This document shows, in pieces, positions 26,128 through 34,303 of a stretch of 64,000 bases of DNA. How positions within the stretch are numbered: position 1 is the first letter of the stretch; each line of letters starts with the position of its first letter. Made by a program: the position numbers and the translations under genes. The stretch spans positions 1 to 64,000 of the forward strand of contig JAKSNA010000005.1 of NCBI GenBank assembly GCA_024400295.1, read 5' to 3'. Origin of the DNA: Bacteroidales bacterium (GTDB lineage Bacteria > Bacteroidota > Bacteroidia > Bacteroidales > F082). The notes below the pieces were generated by a model. The model was given only the letters and a program-made list of their open reading frames with translations, was not told the origin of the DNA and did not search any database.

Positions 26128-26304
26128 ATGAAACGGAGACAAAAGCAAGCTGCGGGGGCGCAATTCACATGCAGGGATTGCGCCCACCATTACGACCCAC
26201 ACGAAAAGGACTGCAACGGTGAGTTTTTCCTTGCCAAATGCAAGTTCAACAAATGGTCGGTATTCCTTGACCAACCGCAATGCAAAGAATTTAAACACAT
26301 TTGA
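26128..26304 (+). CDS. Cys-rich 58-residue protein between portal and MuF genes
   Basis: The short protein MKRRQKQAAGAQFTCRDCAHHY... contains five Cys (CRDC, DCNGE, AKCKF, QCKEF) and two adjacent His, a likely small zinc-binding unit. It fits between portal and head morphogenesis genes, 3 bases after the portal stop and 2 bases before the next start, so translation is well supported. Function unknown. Confidence 0.6.
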   Translation: MKRRQKQAAGAQFTCRDCAHHYDPHEKDCNGEFFLAKCKFNKWSVFLDQPQCKEFKHI

Positions 26305-26306
26305 CA

Positions 26307-28802
26307 ATGGCAAAAGATGGCAATATCATAAAGTTCTCATTCAAAAACTACGACCAGCAGCACCGCATGATGGTTGAAAACTACGTGCGCATGGTCGAAG
26401 CCATGTTTGACAAATCGACAAACGACATAGCGCAACTGACAGCCAAGCTGAAGACAGACGGCATATTTGCGTTCAAGGATTATCCGCAACTCTATAGCGA
26501 GGTGCAGGATATACTACAGAAGCTCGCTTACAGCGTGTCAACCTGCATTAGCTTGGCAAGCGAAAAAGAATGGCTTGCAGCGTGCAAAAAGAATGATGCC
26601 TTTATTGATGCCATATTTGACACCACAAAGATTTCCAAAGAGCGGTTGGAACAATTACACGACCGCAACCTTGATGCGCTCAAAACGTTTCAAAAGCGCA
26701 AAATCGACGGCATGAACCTTTCACAGCGTGTGTGGAAATACGTTGGCCAGTACAAAGACCAAATCGAACAGGGACTTGATGTCGGACTCGGTGAAGGCAG
26801 GTCGGCGGCGCAACTTGCAAGGGACTTGAAGCAAAACTTGAGAGAACCCGACCGACTTTTCAGGCGTGTAAGGAACAAACGAGGCAATTTGGTGTTGTCG
26901 AAAAACGCCAAAGCCTATCATCCCGGACGTGGCGTGTACAGGTCGTCTGTGAAGAACGCCCAAAGGCTTACAAGGTCGGAAATAAACATGGCATATCGTG
27001 AAAGCGACCAATTGAGGTGGCAAAGCATGGATTTCATTGTGGGTTACGAAATCCACCGTTCAACACATGAGCCGCTATGCAAATGCAAACTTTGTGAAAG
27101 ACTGGTCGGCAAATATCCCAAGTGGTTCAAGTTCAAAGGCTGGCATCCGCAATGCATGTGCTATGTCACACCGATATTGGGTGATGATGAAACATTCAAT
27201 GAAAATGAACTTGGCGACCTCAAAGCCGCTTTGCGTGGCACAACATACCAGCACAAAGCACCCAAGAACATGATTAACGATGTGCCGGATGAGTTCAAAA
27301 AATGGGTTGATGAAAACATCGGGAATCAGGAAGACTGGGCTTCAACGCCTTATTTCATCAAAGACAATTTCGTTGACGGCGACTTGAGCAAGGGGCTGAT
27401 TGGCGAGCCTGAACCCACCAAACTCACACCGTTACAGATTGCAGAGCAAAGACACGCTGCAAGAACGCCTGAATATGAAAATGCAATCAAGAATGCTTGG
27501 GATGAGAGACAAAAGAAACATGCTCTTATTAAGAAAGCCGCAGGAAATGTTCTCAATGTGGCTCGGAATTATGGCGAAGTTGATTTTTCGGAACTGCAAA
27601 CAGCCATCAATACTGGAGACCTTGCCAAGATGAAGAATGCTACCAAGGCGGTTGCTCAAGCCGTGTCAGCGATGAAAAAACAGGAATCCGCACTTTCCGA
27701 CTTGATACCAAATGTTCATTCTTTACACCAATCCCACTCAATGAAAGAGCTTTCAATGGTATATAAAGAACTGGATGGTGTGATGAAGAAATGGCTTGCA
27801 AAATATGGCTATTCTTCGCTCGATGCTGCACCATTGCAACATTTGAAGAACAAATTGGATTTCGAGCTTACAAATCCGTCTGTAAACTATTCTAATAAAG
27901 ATATTATCAACCAAGCTATTACTGATAAAATCCGCATTATAGACCAAAAGATTGAATGGGAAAGTCTGATTCAGAAAGCGGCATTATTACAATCTTTCAA
28001 AACCAAGTCCCCAACATACAAAGGCATCTTAACCAAGATAGAAGATGCTATAGATAGCAATGATTTTAATGCCCTGCAAAAAAGCATAGCAGAAGCGGAA
28101 AAGCAACAGCAGAAACTTATCGAAAAACAGTTAAAGAAAAATGGAAATAGTGCACTGAATAAAGAATACAAGGGTTCTGCAACAGGCAAAGACTTGACAT
28201 TGACCATCGACACTACAAAAATGGTGTCTGAAGACCCCTATGCAGGCACTTATACTAATAATATTGCAAGATTACAGGGGTTTGACGCTCCAGCTAAATT
28301 AGTATCAGATAACGAGTTTGAAATGTTAGCGAGAGCGAGCGGTGATGTTTTCTATCGCACAGTCAATCCAACGACATTCAAAGGAAAGAAGATGTCAAGT
28401 AAAGAATTTGCATCACAACTATATGTCGCAGATAAATTAGAACTCAACGGACCTGGTGGTCGTGTACATGGAGATGGAATGTATGTCGCCACTTCAGCAT
28501 GGAATGGACATAAAATTCTTGCATTATCTGATGGGGAAAGGAAAAGAGCATACAGCAGTAGTATCTGTTATGGGAATGGCAATCATACAATAACAGAAAT
28601 GACATGGGTAAGAAAACCAAGGATTATCAGAGAGAAAGATTTAAATGCAAAATGGGGTAAGTTAAGCATAGCAGAACAAGCAAAATTCGACGACAATATA
28701 AATACATACGGATGCGCCCTTGGTTATGATGCAATGTATTGTGAATATGCAGATTACATGGTAATATGGAATAGGTCTATAATTGCAGTTAAGAACAACT
28801 AA
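26307..28802 (+). CDS. MuF-type head morphogenesis protein with C-terminal ADP-ribosyltransferase-like domain
   Basis: The 831-residue protein has an SPP1 gp7/MuF-like region at ~140-310, ending CKCKLCERLVGKYPKW...KGWHPQCMCYVTPI with Cys/His typical of MuF. A long helical linker (~400-640) follows. The last ~150 residues look like an ADP-ribosyltransferase: FYRT near 684, GRVHGDGMYVATSAW near 718-732, TEMTWVRKPRIIREKDL, and GYDAMY...DYMVIWNRSIIAV near the end. Such MuF-toxin fusions are a known polymorphic toxin class in temperate phages: the protein is packaged and injected or released. The C-terminal part looks more A+T-rich than the rest. The ADP-ribosyltransferase call is from motif shape only. 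Confidence 0.75.
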   Translation: MAKDGNIIKFSFKNYDQQHRMMVENYVRMVEAMFDKSTNDIAQLTAKLKTDGIFAFKDYPQLYSEVQDILQKLAYSVSTCISLASEKEWLAACKKNDAFIDAIFDTTKISKERLEQLHDRNLDALKTFQKRKIDGMNLSQRVWKYVGQYKDQIEQGLDVGLGEGRSAAQLARDLKQNLREPDRLFRRVRNKRGNLVLSKNAKAYHPGRGVYRSSVKNAQRLTRSEINMAYRESDQLRWQSMDFIVGYEIHRSTHEPLCKCKLCERLVGKYPKWFKFKGWHPQCMCYVTPILGDDETFNENELGDLKAALRGTTYQHKAPKNMINDVPDEFKKWVDENIGNQEDWASTPYFIKDNFVDGDLSKGLIGEPEPTKLTPLQIAEQRHAARTPEYENAIKNAWDERQKKHALIKKAAGNVLNVARNYGEVDFSELQTAINTGDLAKMKNATKAVAQAVSAMKKQESALSDLIPNVHSLHQSHSMKELSMVYKELDGVMKKWLAKYGYSSLDAAPLQHLKNKLDFELTNPSVNYSNKDIINQAITDKIRIIDQKIEWESLIQKAALLQSFKTKSPTYKGILTKIEDAIDSNDFNALQKSIAEAEKQQQKLIEKQLKKNGNSALNKEYKGSATGKDLTLTIDTTKMVSEDPYAGTYTNNIARLQGFDAPAKLVSDNEFEMLARASGDVFYRTVNPTTFKGKKMSSKEFASQLYVADKLELNGPGGRVHGDGMYVATSAWNGHKILALSDGERKRAYSSSICYGNGNHTITEMTWVRKPRIIREKDLNAKWGKLSIAEQAKFDDNINTYGCALGYDAMYCEYADYMVIWNRSIIAVKNN

Positions 28803-28805
28803 AAC

Positions 28806-28840
28806 AAAGGGATTGTGTAAGGGTCGGCACAATCCCTTTT
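28806..28840. terminator. Bidirectional terminator after the MuF gene
   Basis: AAAGGGATTGTG (28806-28817) and CACAATCCCTTT (28828-28839) form a perfect 12-bp stem with a 10-base loop and T-runs. It separates the packaging operon from a convergent accessory gene. Confidence 0.85.
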
Positions 28841-28843
28841 GTT

Positions 28844-29227
28844 TCAATAATAGGCTATAACATCGTCAATATTTATATTATTATTGATTATTTTCGATAG
28901 TCTTGTTTTATCATACATCAGAGCCATGCCGATATATTCAGCGGCTAATTTGGCCTTCATATCATTAGTTGCCATCCACCAATTCTGAATCCGAAAAATG
29001 CCATCATCACCCTTCCCAATTTTTGCCCAAATTTGACAACTATAAGGATGCTCTTTTTCCATATTGATAGCTGCTTCCAGTGCCTCTTTTTCACTCTTAA
29101 AATGTGGGTGTTCCTGAATTATTTTCTTTTGTCCATCCGCATATTCAGGGTGAGCCTCCATGCGTCCTTTTGCGGATTCGTAAAGATAGCGTAAGTCGTT
29201 TTGACCGATTCTAAATCTATATTCCAT
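28844..29227 (-). CDS. Unrecognised accessory protein, possible immunity partner of the MuF toxin domain
   Basis: This 127-residue protein starts MEYRFRIGQNDLRYLYESAKG; a start three codons upstream is possible. It is helical with KEALEAAINMEKEHPY and a Trp pair (QNWWMATND). I recognise no family. It is convergent with the MuF gene, shares its terminator and seems to have its own promoter box (TATATTTG on the minus strand, 29277-29270), so it could be expressed in the lysogen. Placement directly behind a toxin-domain gene fits an immunity gene, but this is only inference. Confidence 0.5.
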   Translation of the reverse strand: MEYRFRIGQNDLRYLYESAKGRMEAHPEYADGQKKIIQEHPHFKSEKEALEAAINMEKEHPYSCQIWAKIGKGDDGIFRIQNWWMATNDMKAKLAAEYIGMALMYDKTRLSKIINNNINIDDVIAYY

Positions 29228-29312
29228 AATTACCAATTTTTAATTTATTATTTAGTTATCAACAAATTGCAAATATACAAAATTATTCAATACTTTTGCG
29301 GTGAATTTCATG

Positions 29313-29698
29313 TCAGCATAAAACTCCGTGTTTTTATCTTAATGTCACCAAGGGGGCGGTCTGTTGCGAGCCGCCCGACTTGCGGATGGCTGGCAACACC
29401 TCGCTGTAAATCCAATCCTGGAACTTTTCAGCCTCCTTTTGCGTGATTGGAAAATGCAGCGGTAAAGGTTAGGCTCGTTGATGAACGTAATTGACTGTAC
29501 GCCACCATTGGTAAGGGTGTCATTAGTAGTGACCCCCTTTGTGTCTAATCTTGTTCTGACTTGCCTTGAATTGTTTAGTTCCAAAGCCCGGCAAACATCG
29601 TTAAGGCAGAAGTAAACTTCGCCATACTCATTTTGGTTGGTGCGTATTTCGCCAAAATCTTGTGACGAAAATACCGCAATTTTGTTACATTTTTCCAT
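29313..29698 (-). pseudogene. BRO-N family phage antirepressor with two homopolymer frameshifts
   Basis: The frame starts MEKCNKIAVFSSQDFGEIRTNQ and has a typical BRO-N pattern (GEVYFCLNDVCRALELNNSRQV...ITFINEPNLYRCIFQSRK). It then runs into nonsense (RRLKSSRIGF). Adding one base to the T-run at 29437-29440 restores EAEKFQDWIYSEVLPAIRKSG; adding one to the G-run at 29352-29356 restores TAPLGDIKIKTRSF and a stop at 29313. Two one-base losses in homopolymers suggest either decay or sequencing error. An intact protein would be a DNA-binding antirepressor. As read, the frame ends at 29345. Confidence 0.75.
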
Positions 29699-29835
29699 TG
29701 GTTGACATTTTTGTTATAGGTAGCAAAAAGGCGGCTACCATTTGCGCTGTCAACCAATGGATTACCCCGAAGAGCAAATTTGGACGCAAAGGCAACCGCC
29801 TGTATCTTTTGGGCATTAAAAAAGCCCGACATCAT
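29575..29835 (-). CDS. Short leader reading frame overlapping the BRO-N gene
   Basis: The 86-residue frame contains GNPLVDSANGSRLFATYNKN, which resembles short proteins I recall upstream of antirepressor genes in Bacteroidales. The end of the frame overlaps the BRO-N gene in another phase and is probably not conserved, so only the first ~55 residues look real. It could couple translation to the antirepressor. Confidence 0.35.
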   Translation of the reverse strand: MMSGFFNAQKIQAVAFASKFALRGNPLVDSANGSRLFATYNKNVNQWKNVTKLRYFRHKILAKYAPTKMSMAKFTSALTMFAGLWN

Positions 29836-29890
29836 GTTTCGAGCAATTACTGTTGCTCATTCAGGGTGAAATCACCATTAGTTGACGCTG

Positions 29891-29919
29891 CAAAAATACA
29901 CAATTTTTTAACATGTCAA
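29891..29919 (-). promoter_or_regulatory. Promoter of the BRO-N unit
   Basis: On the minus strand TTG (29919-29917), 18 bases, then TATTTTTG (29898-29891). The leader to the BRO-N start is ~190 bases and contains the short frame above and a GGGC/GCCC stem near 29814-29830. Confidence 0.5.
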
Positions 29920-29927
29920 GAGAAATT

Positions 29928-31094
29928 TTACTTTTTTTGTAATTTTTCTAATCTCAATTTCCAATCATCAACTTTTTTATAGTGTTTATACAACACACAT
30001 GCGCCATTGTAATACGAAATACTCTGTTGATTGTCAATGCGTTCTTGTGCAAAACTTAATTTATTATATTTTGTTGCAAGTTTTAACACATGTTCTTTTT
30101 GTCTGCACTCCAACTTGGTAAAATGATTGATTGCTCTATTTAAAACTCTGATTTCATCATCCATAAGTTTTGAGGCTGCATATATCTTCCTTAAACTTTC
30201 GTATGGCGTAGTGTTTATGTATTCTTCAGCAATGATTCTTTCGTAAACATCAGCTGCTTTATCGTACATATATTGATTTTCATATTTAGTTGCCATATCA
30301 ACCAAATCCTTCATTTCTTTTTCGACATCCCATATTATAGCTAAATCTTCCCTTTTACAAAACTCACTATGTCGAGACATATAACTAATAGCCGTTTCAT
30401 CTTCTTTAATATCGTAATAGAAATTAAACTCAGGCAAACCTTTTACAGCATCTTCATAACGTTTACCAAGTGTTATATCTATTTTGATGTAAACGTTAGC
30501 TTTTTGGGGATATATTTTAACTGGTGCAACACCGTTTAATTTATCCAATCGCTTTTTTAACGACAAATCATCGTCACCGAATTTGTTTATCTTCAGTTTT
30601 ATAATCCTTTTCTCATTCTCGAAATCACCTCGTTTGTGGTATAGAATAATAAGCCTATCGTATGAGTGGAGTGCGTTACCACCCAGTTTTATATTAGTTT
30701 CGTAAGTTGATATTGCGCCATCAATATCATTATCTTTTTCTTGTGCAATACCGATGTTATTAAGCCTTGCCGTCTCATCAATTATCCAATTGTTATTATC
30801 AATCACTTGTTTTTTTGTTAATGCTTCATCCCATTTATCTTTAGGTATTGCTATCATATTATATCCTCGTAATCTTGAAACTGATATATTTCTGCAAATA
30901 TCATTATCAAGACACATAGACATTCTCGGTGTTATGCTTTCAATCCTAACAAAAACATCATCGGCTGTTGGCGCACGCTCACATGAATTAGGGTCGTTTT
31001 TTCGTTTTTCAAAGATTTCAAGAAAATCTTTATTTATAAATTCCTGCTGTTTTTCAGGCTCTTTTTTGCCAAATAATTTGCTAAATAATCCCAT
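29928..31094 (-). CDS. TPR-containing accessory protein
   Basis: The 388-residue protein starts MGLFSKLFGKKEPEKQQEFI. Two TPR-like stretches are visible, LNNIGIAQEKDNDIDGAISTYETNI (~110-135) with its continuation, and MATKYENQYMYDKAADVYERII (~265-290). No export signal or catalytic motif is seen. It is A+T-rich compared with the structural genes and lies in the leftward accessory block, so it may be a lysogenic conversion or defence gene. Function unknown. Confidence 0.6.
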   Translation of the reverse strand: MGLFSKLFGKKEPEKQQEFINKDFLEIFEKRKNDPNSCERAPTADDVFVRIESITPRMSMCLDNDICRNISVSRLRGYNMIAIPKDKWDEALTKKQVIDNNNWIIDETARLNNIGIAQEKDNDIDGAISTYETNIKLGGNALHSYDRLIILYHKRGDFENEKRIIKLKINKFGDDDLSLKKRLDKLNGVAPVKIYPQKANVYIKIDITLGKRYEDAVKGLPEFNFYYDIKEDETAISYMSRHSEFCKREDLAIIWDVEKEMKDLVDMATKYENQYMYDKAADVYERIIAEEYINTTPYESLRKIYAASKLMDDEIRVLNRAINHFTKLECRQKEHVLKLATKYNKLSFAQERIDNQQSISYYNGACVLYKHYKKVDDWKLRLEKLQKK

Positions 31095-31133
31095 GTTATC
31101 TTATTTAAACTTACTAATCTTTTTAAAATCAAA

Positions 31134-31616
31134 TCACCATGATTCCATTTCCTGTTTCCTGACAAATATACCGAATGCTTGACCATTTCTGTTAGCATCT
31201 TTACAATTCATTTGGTAAGTCAATACATAGTTTTCTGATTCCCAAGTATATTCGCCATCCTCAATATATGTCGGTTCACCATAATAAGCATATAACTCAT
31301 TTTTGCAATCAACCTTAAACATTGGTGACACATAGAAAAAGACACTGGCAATAATGTAACGCTTGAAATAAACATTGCATTCAATCAAATTGGCAGTGTT
31401 TAACACACATAATGATTCATCAAGTTTGGCGTAACCACTACCATTTTTAACTTCACCAACAAGTTTGGTGTCCCTTAAATGCTTTGTGATAGAATCATTC
31501 AACATTAGTGGGTAAACGCCCGGCATCTTTTCAAGATAAGTTGCAGTTCCTTTTTTTTGAGAAAATGCGCTAATACATATCATTAGCGGCAACACAAATA
31601 CTAATAGTTTTTTCAT
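31134..31616 (-). CDS. Secreted accessory protein of unknown function
   Basis: The 160-residue protein has a clear signal peptide (MKKLLVFVLPLMICISAFSQ), so it should be exported to the periplasm. The mature part is beta-rich with GEPTYIEDGEYTWESENYVLTYQMN near the end, a pattern seen in small SmpA/BamE-like or NTF2-like envelope proteins, but I cannot assign a family. A TATCTTTG box (31649-31642, minus strand) lies 26 bases before the start. An exported protein from a prophage suggests lysogenic conversion or superinfection exclusion. Confidence 0.6.
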   Translation of the reverse strand: MKKLLVFVLPLMICISAFSQKKGTATYLEKMPGVYPLMLNDSITKHLRDTKLVGEVKNGSGYAKLDESLCVLNTANLIECNVYFKRYIIASVFFYVSPMFKVDCKNELYAYYGEPTYIEDGEYTWESENYVLTYQMNCKDANRNGQAFGIFVRKQEMESW

Positions 31617-31795
31617 GTCAGTAATTTTTAGAAATTTCCGGCAAAGATATTAAATTTATGAATTTTTAAAAAAAATTTCCAAAAAGTCTCTGAAAATTTC
31701 CAAAAAGCACGCATAATTAATATTAATTTCCTTTACTTTTCTTTCCTTTTCTTTTCTTTCCTTTCCTTTTCTTTCCTTTCCTTTACAGACCATGT

Positions 31796-31815
31796 GCATT
31801 GCATTTGCATTGCAA
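31796..31815. repeat. GCATT-rich repeat shared with the replication gene
   Basis: GCATTGCATTTGCATTGCA (31796-31814) equals 14816-14834. Its 16-base part TGCATTTGCATTGCAA (31800-31815) is present inverted at 37479-37494 beside a -7 box. Confidence 0.55.
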
Positions 31816-31948
31816 TTGCATAAACCATTAAAATACAATAAGTTAAAGAACGAATTTTAAAGATTTTTTTGAAAAAAAAGAAAAAGTTTTTGGAAAATTT
31901 CCCGAAAGTTTTTGTTTTTTTTCCAAGTGTAATTTTTGTGCATTGCAA

Positions 31949-31992
31949 ACGCTATGCAAATGCAATGTTTTTGCTTTGCATTTGCATAGCGT
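31949..31992. terminator. 16-bp perfect stem-loop, probable terminator or protein site
   Basis: ACGCTATGCAAATGCA (31949-31964) and TGCATTTGCATAGCGT (31977-31992) are exact inverted repeats around a 12-base loop. It lies directly after the leftward operon ending at 31999, which fits a terminator, but its arms contain the same ATGCAAATGCA word as the phage repeats, so it may bind a protein. Confidence 0.6.
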
Positions 31993-31998
31993 CACAAT

Positions 31999-32229
31999 TC
32001 ACCGCCTTTTGTTGCGGTTGGTTTTCTTCCGCTCAAGCCGTCCTTTAGTGATTAGCACCTTGCCGTTGTCGAATGGGTGGTTTTCGTCAATGTGAGCCAC
32101 GTAAAGCCTGTTTTGGCTGATTCCCATTGTCTCACGGTCAAAAGTCTCATAGATGGCGGCTATCGAGCCGAAATAATAGTCTTTGCCGCTGTTATGAAAA
32201 CGGACGTGATAGATTTTGTTTTCATTCAT
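31999..32229 (-). CDS. 76-residue phage protein
   Basis: The protein MNENKIYHVRFHNSGKDYYF... has a beta-hairpin-rich start, then ISQNRLYVAHIDENHPFDNGKVLITKG and a strongly basic tail. The start overlaps the end of the Gp37/Gp68-like gene by 8 bases. A basic tail suggests nucleic acid binding; no family recognised. Confidence 0.55.
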   Translation of the reverse strand: MNENKIYHVRFHNSGKDYYFGSIAAIYETFDRETMGISQNRLYVAHIDENHPFDNGKVLITKGRLERKKTNRNKRR

Positions 32230-32977
32230 ACCGACCCCTCCACGCTTTAGGATATTCCTGACAGACAACGCCGTCAATCATGCAGCCGTTGGCCTTTTTG
32301 TTGCGCCTGATGCCATCCTCGCCGTATGTCCCCCACTGCTTGAAGAAAAACGGTACGCCTTGTTCCTTGCATTGACGTTGGATATTCAACACCCATTCTT
32401 TTTGCATTGGGCGGGCTTGAGAGCCGCTTTCGCCTCCCACGATGACCCAATCAATGCCTGACAGGTCGAGTGCGCTCAAATCGCTCAATAGAGGCTCACA
32501 GGATAAGAACTTCACAGATTTGGTTGCTATAAATTTCAGCTCTACAAGTCGCCAGCTGTAATCGTGGTGTTCAAGTGTCGTACCGAGCCATACGTTGCTG
32601 GGAATATGATGGCAGTACCATGAAAAATATTCCCTCATTCTATCGGGACGCTTTGTGAGTAGCTGGTAAGTGTGTTGTGGTGTTGATTTGATAACATCCA
32701 TCACCTTATCAATGAAATCATACGGCACATCCTTATGGAATAGGTCAGCCATTGAACACACAAAGAATAAACTTGGCTCTTTGATTTTCAAAGGTTCGTG
32801 TAAAGCGTCGGGGTGCAATGTCAGTTTGAAGCCGTTGGCATATCGCTTTTGTCCCATGCCTTGTAATCTTTTTGCCATCGTTTCTGCATAGCAGTGAGCG
32901 CATCCGGCTGACACCTTATCACACCCTGTGACCGGATTCCACGTGCGCTGCGTCCATTGTATAGATGTTTTGCTCAT
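32222..32977 (-). CDS. DUF5131 / phage Gp37-Gp68 family protein
   Basis: The 251-residue protein starts MSKTSIQWTQRTWNPVTGCD and has the family marks TWNPVTGCDKVSAGCAHCYAE (three Cys, radical-SAM-like spacing), FFVCSMADLFH, LLTKRPDRM, WLGTTLEHHDY and WVIVGGESGSQARP. It is a common mobile-element gene, often beside DNA methyltransferases, as here. The Cys cluster suggests a metal or Fe-S site, but the reaction is not known to me. It overlaps the upstream methyltransferase gene by 59 bases. Confidence 0.85.
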   Translation of the reverse strand: MSKTSIQWTQRTWNPVTGCDKVSAGCAHCYAETMAKRLQGMGQKRYANGFKLTLHPDALHEPLKIKEPSLFFVCSMADLFHKDVPYDFIDKVMDVIKSTPQHTYQLLTKRPDRMREYFSWYCHHIPSNVWLGTTLEHHDYSWRLVELKFIATKSVKFLSCEPLLSDLSALDLSGIDWVIVGGESGSQARPMQKEWVLNIQRQCKEQGVPFFFKQWGTYGEDGIRRNKKANGCMIDGVVCQEYPKAWRGRYE

Positions 32978-33761
32978 GATTATACTTTTTTACAAAATCC
33001 ATAAATCTACTGTCTGCTGCTTTATAATATGTCGGGTCTATCTCACAGCCGAAAAAGCTAAACCCCTTTTTGTATGCCGCAATGCGGCTTGAACCACTAC
33101 CTAAATGGCTGTCAAATATCGTATATCCAGGCTTTGCGTAATTGTCCAGCAGCCATTCATACAGCTCTATAGGCTTTTGGTGCGGATGTATCTTCTTATG
33201 GCCATGCTCTTTGCCCATCCTGTAACCATCCCACACGATATGCACTATGTTACATGGTATGTGTATGTCAGTGCAGGCTATTTCGCATTTGGAATAATGG
33301 AAAACCTTGTTATTGGCACTCATTTTGTCCCACACTATCAGATAGTTGGTGTTGCCCAATATATCTGCGTAATAATTCCAGCCCCAAATGATGTAATGTT
33401 TTGATATTCTTTTCAGTTCATCAAAATATTCTTTGATGGGCGGTTGGCTATTGTTGTACGTGGTATCTGCAAAGACAGCACCTTTGTTGCGCTTTTTCCA
33501 GTCTTTGCCGATTCCGTATGGTGGGTCAACGATAGCAAGGTCAAAATGTTTGTCGGGAATGTTTTTCATATATTCCATGCAATCAATATTAAATGCTATA
33601 CTGACTGTTGGATGGTCATTCTCATCAGGAAGTATCGCATTTCTGACAGCTTTAATTTCCTTGCACACTTGATTTATTATCAGCAATGGCAATTTACCTG
33701 CTGCTGCATCGGCGCAACGGTTGATTTTGTCGGCATTATCATTGTCGGTATTATCATTCAT
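32919..33761 (-). CDS. DNA adenine/N4-cytosine methyltransferase (second DPPY enzyme)
   Basis: This 280-residue protein has a ~50-residue variable N-terminus (DNTDNDNADKINRC...), then the catalytic VDPPYGIGKDW, HPHQKPIELYEWLL and FDSHLGSGSSRIA, the same order as the enzyme at 19469-20143. The two seem to be diverged relatives with different target parts (here KMSANNKVFHYSKCEIACTD). It belongs to the leftward operon, so it may be expressed at a different time and modify other sites. Confidence 0.87.
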   Translation of the reverse strand: MNDNTDNDNADKINRCADAAAGKLPLLIINQVCKEIKAVRNAILPDENDHPTVSIAFNIDCMEYMKNIPDKHFDLAIVDPPYGIGKDWKKRNKGAVFADTTYNNSQPPIKEYFDELKRISKHYIIWGWNYYADILGNTNYLIVWDKMSANNKVFHYSKCEIACTDIHIPCNIVHIVWDGYRMGKEHGHKKIHPHQKPIELYEWLLDNYAKPGYTIFDSHLGSGSSRIAAYKKGFSFFGCEIDPTYYKAADSRFMDFVKKYNHEQNIYTMDAAHVESGHRV

Positions 33762-33764
33762 GGC

Positions 33765-34298
33765 TCACACTTTTTTATAGGTTGCACTAATCTTGTGTGG
33801 TGCTTTTGATTCACCACCAAAGTAAAAACCGCATCCGAAATACATAAGACATCCCATCACACCCAAATTGCCATTAGACACCAGCATGTTGTTAAGATGA
33901 AAAGCGTATTCCAACACGCCATAAGGGTTGATGTGCATTTTGATTGTGAAAGTGGCTTCACCGCCTAACGGCAAATCAGCGTCTTGTATAAGTGTGCGCT
34001 GGGGTTTCTCACCATCTTTATAAACAATCGTGCAAAGCTCAATCGAGTTTTTGAAGATATTGTAACGCCATCCGAAACGGATTGAGTTTTTATGTATGCC
34101 ACGAATTCCGAGACAGACACCGAACAGCTTGTTCCAGTCATACTGTTTGTCGGTTTTCAGGTTATAGGCGCAATTCTCATGGAACTTGATTTTGCGGCTG
34201 AAGGTGTAATACTTATCTGTCACAAGAAAGCCCATCGGTGACAGGAACGCCGGGAGTTGGATTGGGCGGTGGAAGCCTTTGAAAATAGTTTTTTTCAT
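33765..34298 (-). CDS. Unrecognised 177-residue phage protein, beta-rich
   Basis: The protein MKKTIFKGFHRPIQLPAFLS... is rich in aromatic beta strands (FGWRYNIFKNSIELCTIVY) and has a Gly-rich end (GCGFYFGGESKAPHKI). It looks like a compact beta-sandwich, perhaps a binding protein. It lies 3 bases before the methyltransferase gene in the leftward operon. No family recognised. Confidence 0.6.
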   Translation of the reverse strand: MKKTIFKGFHRPIQLPAFLSPMGFLVTDKYYTFSRKIKFHENCAYNLKTDKQYDWNKLFGVCLGIRGIHKNSIRFGWRYNIFKNSIELCTIVYKDGEKPQRTLIQDADLPLGGEATFTIKMHINPYGVLEYAFHLNNMLVSNGNLGVMGCLMYFGCGFYFGGESKAPHKISATYKKV

Positions 34299-34303
34299 GG
34301 TTG

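Larger units (their letters stand above)
31617..31998. other. Non-coding accessory gap rich in repeats
   Basis: No gene is supported. It holds a 56-base pyrimidine tract (31729-31784; CTTTC/CTTTT units with one A), a cluster of GCATT words (31796-31820) and a 16-bp perfect stem (31949-31992), listed separately. The rest is A/T-rich. Confidence 0.7.

Noticed and set aside
31729-31784. Possible CRISPR or minisatellite array
   Set aside because: The tract is a simple C/T run with 5-base rhythm and has no unique spacers.
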